Source of the DNA: UBA2658 sp964617335
GTDB taxonomy: Bacteria; Bacillota; Clostridia; Oscillospirales; Oscillospiraceae
Assembly: GCA_964617335.1 (NCBI GenBank)
Contig: CAZTXG010000002.1
Location: 1 to 64,000 of the forward strand
Reading direction: 5' to 3'
Length of the DNA: 64,000 nucleotides
Positions 33,292 through 40,704 of this stretch are shown here, in pieces. Position 1 is the first letter of the stretch. Each line of letters begins with the position of its first letter. The position numbers were made by a program, and so were the translations under genes. The notes under the pieces are model-generated. The model was not told the origin of the DNA. It saw nothing but the letters and a program-made list of their open reading frames with translations, and searched no databases.

Positions 33292-34413
33292 ATGAGTTAC
33301 CAGAAATTATTCGAGACCAAAATTTCAGGCGAAGCCGCAAAAGCTTGGCAGGCACAAGGCAAGAAAGCCATAGGTTATGTATGCTGTCATGTTCCTGAAG
33401 AAATCTTCTATGCGGCGGACGTTCTCCCCATCCGCCTTCGGGCAACGGACTGCGTTGACAGCAGCGAGGCGGAGGCATGGATGTCCAGCTTCAGCTGCAG
33501 CTTCGCACGCTCGATTCTCCAGTATCTTATCGACGGCACCTATAAGCTTGACGGTCTTGTACAGACTGACGGCTGCATGATGCCCGCCCGCATTATGGAC
33601 AACTGGGAGCATATTTCCGAGAAGGAAGGAAAAAACCAGTTTACCCATTTTATAGGCGCTCCCCGCATAACAAACGATATTTCTATCGGATTCTACAAGT
33701 CTGAGCTTCAGGAGCTGGTTGATGCCGTTTCTAAATTCTCCGGAGTTGAGATTACAGACGAGGCTCTTAAGGCAGCTATTGTCAAGACCAACGAAATGCG
33801 CGCCCTTATAGACCAGGTTTATGAGCTGCGCCGTGCGGAAAATCCCGTTGTTTCCGGTGCCGAAGTTCTCTCCATCACCCTCGCCGAGTGCGACCATCAC
33901 ATTGACGACTATATCCAGATGCTCAAGGATTTCCTCGCAGACGCGAAAAACCGCAAGCCCATCGAGGCTCGCGCACGTCTTATGATTATTGGCTCCGCTC
34001 TTGACAACCCCGAATACATAAAGGTTATCGAGGAAAAGGGCGGCCTTATAGTTGCAGACGACCTCTGCTTCGGCAGACGTGCTTTCGGCCCCCAGCTTGA
34101 AGTTGATGACAGTGATGTTCTCGGCTCCATTGCAAAGTACTATCTTGAGCGCAACGTATGTCCCCGCAGTCTGGACAACCGTCCTACTATGCATAAGGAA
34201 ATCGCCGACATCGCTAAAGAATACAATGTTCAGGGCGTTGTTTACCAGAAGATGCAAAACTGCGAATGCTGGGGCGGAGAAGCTTATTATCTGGAGCCTG
34301 ACCTTAAGGACATCGGCATTCCCATGCTTCAGCTTGAGCGTGAGGAGCAGATGGCAAACGCAGGTCAGCTCGCGGTTCGTGCCGAAGCTTTCATCGAAAT
34401 GTTAGAGAAGTAA
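33292..34413 (+). CDS. 2-hydroxyacyl-CoA dehydratase / class I benzoyl-CoA reductase family, small subunit, pair 3
   Basis: 373 residues, third paralogue of the small subunit. Conserved cysteines: YVCCHVPEEIF, SFSCSFA, TDGCMMPAR, DLCFG, VCPRSL and CECWGGEA. The region after Cys95 reads ARIMDNWEHIS, where the DNW is the form found in benzoyl-CoA reductase-type subunits; pairs 1 and 2 have DNA. Codon bias is strong, as in pair 2. It lies in the activator-ferredoxin operon, 109 bases after the ferredoxin, separated by a long hairpin that could stabilise or process the message. AAAGGAGG precedes the ATG. Confidence 0.86.
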   Translation: MSYQKLFETKISGEAAKAWQAQGKKAIGYVCCHVPEEIFYAADVLPIRLRATDCVDSSEAEAWMSSFSCSFARSILQYLIDGTYKLDGLVQTDGCMMPARIMDNWEHISEKEGKNQFTHFIGAPRITNDISIGFYKSELQELVDAVSKFSGVEITDEALKAAIVKTNEMRALIDQVYELRRAENPVVSGAEVLSITLAECDHHIDDYIQMLKDFLADAKNRKPIEARARLMIIGSALDNPEYIKVIEEKGGLIVADDLCFGRRAFGPQLEVDDSDVLGSIAKYYLERNVCPRSLDNRPTMHKEIADIAKEYNVQGVVYQKMQNCECWGGEAYYLEPDLKDIGIPMLQLEREEQMANAGQLAVRAEAFIEMLEK

Positions 34414-34429
34414 GAAGGAGGAATAAATA

Positions 34430-35755
34430 ATGGCTAAACCTAAACAGAACTTTGACCCGACAAAGCCGGTTAATATGATAGAGCTTACCTGTGAGCAGGT
34501 TGACAGTATTTATCAGCATATGCTTTCAAAGGGTATGCCCGAAATCATGTGGACCGTTGAAATTCAGAAGTTCACATGGGAAGAAGTCCGTGACGCTGCG
34601 AAAAACGGCAAAAAGCTTGTTGCCTTTGGCGGTCCGGTTCCCGTTACCATCATCCGTGCTTTTGACTGCGTTCCTTTCTTCCTTGATACTATCCCCACCC
34701 GTATCGCTTCCATGGAAGACCTCTGCGGACGCTTTATTGACGAAACTGAAAAGTTTGCTCCCCAGAGTATGTGCGCTATCGACAAGGCACAGCTTGGTGT
34801 TATGCTCAAGGGCGAACTTGGCGTTAAGGTAGACGCCTTTGTTCACGCCACCGTCCCCTGCGACTCTGCCCGTATTGCCTATCCCCTTATGGAGCGTCTT
34901 ATGGACTGCCCCAGCTACACCTTTGACTGCCCCTTCCGTCATGACGACAAGGGCTTTAAGTATGTAGCAGACCAGATTGAAGCCTTCATCCCCTTCATGG
35001 AAGAGCTTACCGGTCTTAAATGGGACGACGAGCGCAAGGCGAAGTTTAAACAGATAAACGAAGAGTCCAACAAGGCTTATGAGCTGCTTATCCAGCTTGC
35101 CGAGCTCCGCAAGAAAAAGCCCTGCGTACTTCCCGGACGTATGCTCGTTCTTAACGAGATTATCGCTCCTCTTGCTGGAACCCCTGAAGTTACCGAAATG
35201 CTCCAGACTCAGCTTGACATGGGCAATATGCTTGCCGACATGGGAATGACCGCCACAAGATGCCCCGAGGAGCGTTATCGTGTATGTCTCATGCAGAATA
35301 TGCTCTGGTCAAACACCGGCATCATGGACTGGATGGAAAAGACCTATGGCGCTATCACCGTTATGGACGGCTTCGGATATCAAGACGGCGTAATTATTCA
35401 GGATCTCGACAACTGGGAAGCTGTTAAGTATCAGACCGCTAAGTCTATGCTTCTTGTTCCCATGATTCACGGTGCCACCGGCCCCACTGAATACTGGCTC
35501 AAGGTCATCGATAAGATGTACGAGGAGTTCGGCGTAAACGTATCCATCTTCATGGGTCACGTTGGCTGCAAGCACACTTGGGCATCGGGCAAAATCGTCA
35601 CCGACTACATCCAGGAAAAGTATGGTTTACCCACCCTGTATGTGGACGTCGACGCAATCGACCCCCGCTACAAGTCAAACGACGAGCTGCGTGCGCAGAT
35701 CGGCGAATACATGGAATCCGTTGTGGGAGCACATAACTTCACAAAGGAAGCCTAA
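34430..35755 (+). CDS. 2-hydroxyacyl-CoA dehydratase / class I benzoyl-CoA reductase family, large subunit, pair 3
   Basis: 441 residues, partner of the preceding gene (16-base gap, GGAGGAA). It keeps the four cysteines common to the large subunits (AFDCVP, SMCAIDK, VPCDSARI, GHVGCKHTW). It diverges where pairs 1 and 2 agree: KCADLRK is QLAELRK here, and NAVACYPEM is APLAGTPEV, so two cysteines are lost. The distal part also differs (GYQDGVIIQDLDNWEAVKYQTAK). These changes fall around the LPGRMLVLNE block that probably lines the substrate site, so pair 3 is expected to act on a different CoA ester. Codon use is highly biased. A hairpin follows at 35780-35813. Confidence 0.86.
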   Translation: MAKPKQNFDPTKPVNMIELTCEQVDSIYQHMLSKGMPEIMWTVEIQKFTWEEVRDAAKNGKKLVAFGGPVPVTIIRAFDCVPFFLDTIPTRIASMEDLCGRFIDETEKFAPQSMCAIDKAQLGVMLKGELGVKVDAFVHATVPCDSARIAYPLMERLMDCPSYTFDCPFRHDDKGFKYVADQIEAFIPFMEELTGLKWDDERKAKFKQINEESNKAYELLIQLAELRKKKPCVLPGRMLVLNEIIAPLAGTPEVTEMLQTQLDMGNMLADMGMTATRCPEERYRVCLMQNMLWSNTGIMDWMEKTYGAITVMDGFGYQDGVIIQDLDNWEAVKYQTAKSMLLVPMIHGATGPTEYWLKVIDKMYEEFGVNVSIFMGHVGCKHTWASGKIVTDYIQEKYGLPTLYVDVDAIDPRYKSNDELRAQIGEYMESVVGAHNFTKEA

Positions 35756-35779
35756 GCACCTTAAACTAAAAGAAAAATG

Positions 35780-35813
35780 CCGTGACCGCGGGAAATTAAT
35801 TCTGCGGTCACGG
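35780..35813 (+). terminator. Hairpin after pair 3
   Basis: A perfect 10-bp stem, CCGTGACCGC / GCGGTCACGG, has a 14-base loop. T-rich sequence (CCTTTTTT) follows only 15 bases later, so termination may be partial and the CooC-like gene may receive read-through. Confidence 0.6.
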
Positions 35814-35855
35814 TACATAGAAAACAACCTTTTTTAGAAAAGCGAGGGACCAAAA

Positions 35856-36617
35856 ATGGAAAAAATTAAAACTATAGCTGTCACAGGAAAAGGCGGAACC
35901 GGAAAAACCGTTGTATCCACCCTTCTTATCCGCGCTTTAAGCGAGCGCTTCCCGGGCAAGGTTCTCGCGATTGACGCGGACTCGGCTATGAGCCTGTGCT
36001 ACACCACCGGACTTAAGGTTGAAAAAACCGTAAGTAATCTCCGCACCGAACTTTTGGGTTCACGGCATGCCCGCGAGCAGCTTGATGCCGGCCCCACAAA
36101 AAACCTTATGCGCGGCATACTTGCCCATGGTGACGGCTTTGACCTTCTGACCATGGGAAGGCCTGAGGAGCCGGGCTGCTTCTGCGCCTGCAACGAGCTT
36201 CTCCGCTACGGAATTGACACCCTTATAGAGGACTATGACTATTGCATAGTTGACGGCGAAGCCGGCCCCGAACAGCTCAATCGCCGGGTTATGAAAAGTG
36301 TTGACCTGCTGCTGGTTATGGCGGATATGTCCGCTAGAAGCCTTCAGACTGCTGCAGGCATACTTGAAGTCGCCAAGGGCGGCGAAAACAACATAGACGT
36401 TAAGCAGGCAGGCCTTGTATTAAACCGCGTTCGCGGCGACGAGCCGAAGGATGAGCTTTTGAAAAAGGTTGGCCTTGAAGTATTGGCAGAGCTGCCTGAG
36501 GATGCCCTTGTCAACAAATATGACCGTGACAGCACTTCTCTCTTTGAGCTGCCCATGGATAGTGCCTGCCCCACAGCCATCCGTGAAATGCTGAAAAAGC
36601 TGATACCTGAGTTTTAA
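35856..36617 (+). CDS. CooC-like maturation ATPase (MinD/SIMIBI family)
   Basis: 253 residues. The deviant Walker A is GKGGTGKTVV (residues 11-20). The CxC motif lies at Cys108/Cys110 (EEPGCFCACN), matching the metal-binding CxC of the CooC/AcsF nickel-insertion ATPases of carbon monoxide dehydrogenase (about residues 112/114 there). The rest (YCIVDGEAGPEQLNRR, LLVMADMSARSL) fits CooC. No CODH or acetyl-CoA synthase gene is present here. Instead the gene sits directly after the Fe-S dehydratase operon and before a CsoR-like regulator. It may help to assemble or load a metallocluster of the neighbouring enzymes, or serve a CODH encoded elsewhere. GAGGG precedes the ATG. Confidence 0.8.
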   Translation: MEKIKTIAVTGKGGTGKTVVSTLLIRALSERFPGKVLAIDADSAMSLCYTTGLKVEKTVSNLRTELLGSRHAREQLDAGPTKNLMRGILAHGDGFDLLTMGRPEEPGCFCACNELLRYGIDTLIEDYDYCIVDGEAGPEQLNRRVMKSVDLLLVMADMSARSLQTAAGILEVAKGGENNIDVKQAGLVLNRVRGDEPKDELLKKVGLEVLAELPEDALVNKYDRDSTSLFELPMDSACPTAIREMLKKLIPEF

Positions 36618-36641
36618 GCTGTACAATTAAGGAGTAAGCAC

Positions 36642-36992
36642 ATGAGCAAGACAGCGGCGCAAGGCGCACAGGAAAACCACAACCATTCCCGGGTCACGAT
36701 TCACAGCCACGGCGAAAATGGGGTTCCCCATGTCCACACCAACAAAAAGGCGGTGCTGGGCCGTCTCGCTAAGGCGAGGGGGCATCTTGATTCCGTTATG
36801 ACCATGATAGAAAACGACAGGGATTGCGCTGAGGTTTTAGTGCAAATTGCAGCCGTCCGGTCAGCGATAAATAATGCCGGCAAGGTTATTTTGCAGGACC
36901 ATATCGCGGAATGTGTCATAGAAGCGGTTTCCTGCGGTGACTATGAAAAAATAGAGGACCTTAACAAGGCAATAGAACGATTTATGAAGTAA
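36642..36992 (+). CDS. CsoR/RcnR-family metal-sensing repressor with His-rich N-terminus
   Basis: 116 residues of the all-helical CsoR/RcnR/FrmR family (DUF156). The metal-site residues are Cys62, His87 and Cys91 (DCAEVL, QDHIAEC); their spacing, 25 then 4, equals that of the Cu(I) sensor CsoR of Mycobacterium tuberculosis (36, 61, 65). The first 32 residues are unusual, with six histidines (NHNHSRVTIHSHG, PHVH), giving extra metal-binding capacity, more like nickel/cobalt proteins. It is co-directional with the CooC-like gene, 24 bases downstream, and the pair ends at a terminator. Which metal it senses and what it represses are unknown; no G-tract CsoR operator was recognised nearby. Confidence 0.82.
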   Translation: MSKTAAQGAQENHNHSRVTIHSHGENGVPHVHTNKKAVLGRLAKARGHLDSVMTMIENDRDCAEVLVQIAAVRSAINNAGKVILQDHIAECVIEAVSCGDYEKIEDLNKAIERFMK

Positions 36993-37018
36993 AAAAGCAT
37001 AAAGCAAATAAATAAGGT

Positions 37019-37076
37019 AGGTATACGCGAGGCTGTGATTTGGTCACAACACTCAAAAAGCGTATACCTTCTCTTA
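37019..37076 (+). terminator. Terminator after the CsoR-like gene
   Basis: A perfect 10-bp outer stem (AGGTATACGC 37019-37028 with GCGTATACCT 37060-37069) encloses a small TGTGA/TCACA hairpin and is followed by TCTCTTATTTTTT. Confidence 0.7.
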
Positions 37077-37413
37077 TTTTTTGCACAAAATTGTCTGTAT
37101 GGCCAAGTCTCGGTTGCAATTATATTAAATTTAGTATAAGATGATAACCATGTTAAATATAATTGAAAAGCAGCTTAAGAAGTGTTATGCTGTGGCATTT
37201 AAATCAGGAAAAATCAATTTGGGTTTTTCCAAAGGGGGAATATATAGGGAAGTATGTAAAAAGTAATAAAGGAAAGTGCCGAAATATTCGAAATTGCATT
37301 GAGATTCCCCGCCATTAATAGCATTTAGCGGTCTCTTCATTGGACATGTTTACGAAATATTTTGCATCTTATCTTATATTATCTACAAACATTGCCCGCA
37401 AGTTAAATATCGA

Positions 37414-37442
37414 TTGCATTTGTTAAATTTTTAGTTTAGAAT
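37414..37442 (+). promoter_or_regulatory. Promoter of the CoA-transferase gene
   Basis: TTGCAT (37414-37419) and TAGAAT (37437-37442) are 17 bases apart. The 564-base stretch 36993-37556 is very AT-rich and contains the terminator above, this promoter, several TTAAAT repeats and a small TTTTCC/GGAAAA hairpin near 37494-37508 in the leader. No gene or sigma-54 element was found in it. Confidence 0.6.
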
Positions 37443-37556
37443 TAACTGAGTGCAGATATTGACATTTCGACTTCGATTATTTCGAAAAGAGCATTTTCCT
37501 CGGGAAAAAGCGAGAGATTTCACTATCAATATGTATATGGTAAAGGAGTTCAAATT

Positions 37557-39002
37557 ATGGCGAAAAGAAATCTTAGCGGTGACTGGAAGCAGCACTACAA
37601 GGACCATCTCATTACCTTGGAGGAAGCTGTTGACAAGCTTGAAGACGGGGACTGTGTATTTTTAGGACAGGCCACCATGAATCCCCTGGCCTTCCTTGAT
37701 GCTATCTACGAAAAGAAAGACAAGTTCAAGAACCTCGGTTTCTGGTACAATGTCATGAGCGGCCCCGCAAATATGGTTTTCGATCCTAACGCAAAAGATC
37801 ATTTCAAGCTTCGCAGTATCTATCAGCTGCCCATTGAGCGTATGGCTATCGACGAAGGCTCTATTCAGGTTCTCGGCTCCGGCTACGACCAGTACGAATA
37901 CAGTATGTGGGAAAACGGCGTTAACACCACCGCCCTCACCTACTGCCCTCCCGATGAAAACGGCTGGTGCAACTGCGGCTGCTATGGCGTCTGCACAAAC
38001 AACACCATCTCCCGCGACCCCCGCGTGGTGAAAAAGTTTGCTTTTATTGACAAGACCGGTGTTTATCCCGCTCCTGGTCCGGAAGAGGAAATAAGCGTTC
38101 ACATTACCGACTTTGACTACATAATCGAGCTTGACACAGAAATGCTTGAGATTCCTTCTCCTCTGCCCACACCGGTTGATGAGAAAATCGGCTCATACAT
38201 CATTCCCTACCTCAGAAACGGTGACAAGATTCAAATCGGCTACGGCGGTCTTGGTGAAATTATAATCAAGTCCCTTAACGATTTCTCCGGCACCTTCGAA
38301 ATATTCTCCGAGGTACTTTGTGACAACATGGTTCCCATGGTTGAATCCGGCAAGGTTACGGCCCTTTATGCTTCCAGCCCCGGCGGCTGCAGTGAGGCAA
38401 CCTTTAAATGGCTTGCAACCACCGACAAAGACGTTCGTCTTTATCCGAGAACCCTCTGCATAGATCCTCTTGGAGTTATGGAGCAGGAGAACATGGTTGC
38501 CATTAACTCCACCTTTATGTGCGACCTTCTCGGTCAGTGCTGCTCTGAAGCTCAGGGCCTGCGCCCCTACACCGGCATGGGCGGCTCTTTGGCATACATC
38601 TACGGCTCACAGCGTTGTAAGGGCGGCCGCAGCTTCATCTGCCTGCGCTCCACATATAAGGACGCAAACGGCGAAAGACAGTCCAACGTTCAGCCCTGGC
38701 TGCCCGAAGGCAGCATAGTCTCCATGCTGAAAAACTATGTTATGTTCCTGGTTTCCGAATGGGGCGTAGCAGACGTTTACCTCAAGACCTATCCCGAGAG
38801 AATCAAGGCCATCATCAAGATTGCCCATCCGGACTTCCGCGAGTGGCTGAAAGAAAAGATTCTCACCACACCTCTTATTGACGAAAAGGATTTAGTAGGC
38901 TACGATATGTTTGACGAAAAAATACCCGAGCCCAGACAGCCGGCAACCTGCGTTCCCTTCAGACAGTATGAGTTCCCCATCCGTGATGACATGGAAAAAT
39001 AA
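37557..39002 (+). CDS. Acetyl-CoA hydrolase / 4-hydroxybutyrate CoA-transferase family protein
   Basis: 481 residues, somewhat longer than the usual 430-440 of this CoA-transferase family. Conserved blocks are present: an N-terminal LEDGDCVFLGQATMNPLAFL, the loop QIGYGGLGEIIIKSL (usually GGIPN or similar), and FSEVLCDNMVPM, where the Glu of the FSE motif is the expected catalytic residue forming the CoA-thioester intermediate. The enzyme would move CoA between acetyl-CoA (or another acyl-CoA) and a carboxylic acid. Its place after the dehydratase island and its shared strong codon bias suggest that it activates the acids used by those enzymes. AAAGGAG precedes the ATG. The acid substrate is not known. 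Confidence 0.83.
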   Translation: MAKRNLSGDWKQHYKDHLITLEEAVDKLEDGDCVFLGQATMNPLAFLDAIYEKKDKFKNLGFWYNVMSGPANMVFDPNAKDHFKLRSIYQLPIERMAIDEGSIQVLGSGYDQYEYSMWENGVNTTALTYCPPDENGWCNCGCYGVCTNNTISRDPRVVKKFAFIDKTGVYPAPGPEEEISVHITDFDYIIELDTEMLEIPSPLPTPVDEKIGSYIIPYLRNGDKIQIGYGGLGEIIIKSLNDFSGTFEIFSEVLCDNMVPMVESGKVTALYASSPGGCSEATFKWLATTDKDVRLYPRTLCIDPLGVMEQENMVAINSTFMCDLLGQCCSEAQGLRPYTGMGGSLAYIYGSQRCKGGRSFICLRSTYKDANGERQSNVQPWLPEGSIVSMLKNYVMFLVSEWGVADVYLKTYPERIKAIIKIAHPDFREWLKEKILTTPLIDEKDLVGYDMFDEKIPEPRQPATCVPFRQYEFPIRDDMEK

Positions 39003-39014
39003 GCTTAAATCTAG

Positions 39015-39045
39015 AAACCGCGGCGAAGTTTTTCGCCGCGGTTTT
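39015..39045 (+). terminator. Terminator after the CoA-transferase
   Basis: AAACCGCGGCGAA and TTCGCCGCGGTTT form a 13-bp stem with a GTTT loop, followed by T residues. Confidence 0.92.
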
Positions 39046-39096
39046 ACTGTTTTTGAGTAATTTTATAAATAATCTCAGATTCTCTGCCTAAGCTTA

Positions 39097-39125
39097 TTGA
39101 AAACCTCGCTTATAATTGATACAAT
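39097..39125 (+). promoter_or_regulatory. Promoter of nadB-nadC
   Basis: TTGAAA (39097-39102) and TACAAT (39120-39125) are 17 bases apart, 33 bases before the nadB start. Confidence 0.6.
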
Positions 39126-39158
39126 AAACAACAAAGTCTTTTGAGAGGCGTTAGCAAA

Positions 39159-40700
39159 ATGAAATATGTATCAAACGGGTTTCCGGATAATATAGAGCAT
39201 ATAAGCTTTGATGTGATAATAATCGGCGCCGGTATAGCAGGACTATACACGGCCCTTCATATCGACGAGAGGTACTCTTGCTGCATTCTAAGCAAGGGCA
39301 ATGTGGACCTTAGCAACTCCTGGCTTGCTCAGGGGGGGATTGCTGCCGCCATAGCCATGGACGACCGGCCTAAATATCACTATGAAGACACCTTCACGGC
39401 AGGTGCCGGCATATGCGACAATGCTGCCGTTAGTGTCTTGGTTTCGGAAGGGCCTTCAGACGTAAAAAGGCTTGTCGAAATGCGGGTTCCCTTCGACCTT
39501 GACGGGGAGGGGGATCTTGACATTACCCGAGAGGGGGGGCACCGACGCCGCCGTGTTGTCCACGCAGGGGGCGACGCTACAGGGCGTGAAACGGTGAAGG
39601 CTCTGGAGCATATTGCCTCCCAGAGAAAAAATGTAACCTTCATGGCAGACAGCTTTTTAACGGATATATTAACAGATTCAAATGGAGCTGTTACCGGCTG
39701 CGCTGTTTTAGATAAAGATGATGTTTTAAAAATACTGGACTCCGGAAGCGTGGTTATAGCAACCGGCGGCATAGGTCAGGTTTATAAGGTCAGCACAAAC
39801 CCCGCTGTGGCCACAGGGGACGGATTAGCTGCAGCCATGCGTGTCGGAGCAAAGCTTAAAGATATGGAGTTTATCCAGTTTCACCCCACGGGCCTATGGA
39901 CAAGTAAGGACGAAAACCGTGCCTTTCTCATATCCGAGGCAGTGCGGGGGGAAGGCGGTCTTCTCAAAAATGCCGCGGGAGAGCGCTTTATGCTGGGTCA
40001 ACACGAATTGGCAGAGCTTGCACCCAGAGACATTGTCGCCCGTGCCATAACAGAGGAAATGAAAAGACGGGGTGAGGACCATGTGTTTGTGGATATAACT
40101 GAAAAGTCCTCGGAATACCTTCAAAAAAGGTTCCCCACCATATATAATGAATGCCTAAGCCGCGGCATAGACATATCGAAAGACTGGATACCTGTCTGCC
40201 CTGTTCAGCACTATCTCATTGGGGGCATACAGACGAATCTTCACGCTAAAACCAATGTCAGCGGCCTTTATGCCTGCGGCGAGGCAGCCTCCACAGGTGT
40301 TCATGGGGCAAACCGCCTGGCCTCAAATTCCATGCTGGAATGTTTGGTTTTCGGCAGGCGTGCGGCCGAGCATATAAACGCAAGGCTGGCAGAGCCTTCA
40401 GAAAGCCTGCCTTCAAAGCTTAGCCATATAGAACCTCGGCCCATAAAAGAGTGGGACCTTGCCCCTTTGCGCTCTGAAATTCAGCAGCTTATGAATGATA
40501 ATTGCTTTGTCAGCCGCAGGGAAAAAGATATGAAAAAAGCTCTGAGCAGGGTTTCGGAAATAAGACAGGAGCTTGAGCAGGGCTATTGTGAGGGCAGGGA
40601 ATACATTGAAACCCTGAACATCTCTTTAGTTGCCGAGAGGATTTTACTTTCAGCCATAGAGAGAAAAGACAGTGTTGGGGCCCATTACAGGGAGGATTGA
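39159..40700 (+). CDS. nadB: L-aspartate oxidase
   Basis: 513 residues. The N-terminal FAD-binding motif is IIIGAGIAGLYTALHI, and SNSWLAQGGIAAAIAMDD gives the NadB signature. The active-site region is RREGGHRRRRVVHAGG-like (REGGHRRRRVVHAGGDATG), and the HGANRLASNSMLECLVFG block is present. It oxidises L-aspartate to iminoaspartate for NAD synthesis; anaerobes use fumarate rather than oxygen as acceptor. The ATG at 39159 is preferred over an upstream TTG at 39141 because GAGAGG lies ten bases before it. It overlaps or abuts nadC. The quinolinate synthase gene nadA, usually adjacent, is not in this window. Confidence 0.95.
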   Translation: MKYVSNGFPDNIEHISFDVIIIGAGIAGLYTALHIDERYSCCILSKGNVDLSNSWLAQGGIAAAIAMDDRPKYHYEDTFTAGAGICDNAAVSVLVSEGPSDVKRLVEMRVPFDLDGEGDLDITREGGHRRRRVVHAGGDATGRETVKALEHIASQRKNVTFMADSFLTDILTDSNGAVTGCAVLDKDDVLKILDSGSVVIATGGIGQVYKVSTNPAVATGDGLAAAMRVGAKLKDMEFIQFHPTGLWTSKDENRAFLISEAVRGEGGLLKNAAGERFMLGQHELAELAPRDIVARAITEEMKRRGEDHVFVDITEKSSEYLQKRFPTIYNECLSRGIDISKDWIPVCPVQHYLIGGIQTNLHAKTNVSGLYACGEAASTGVHGANRLASNSMLECLVFGRRAAEHINARLAEPSESLPSKLSHIEPRPIKEWDLAPLRSEIQQLMNDNCFVSRREKDMKKALSRVSEIRQELEQGYCEGREYIETLNISLVAERILLSAIERKDSVGAHYRED

Positions 40701-40704
40701 GCAT

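Noticed and set aside
40690..40704. A 15-base match to sequence beside the assembly gap (GAGGATTGAGCATAT)
   Set aside because: A match of this length is expected by chance in a window of this size, and the copy at 40 kb is simply the nadC ribosome site region.
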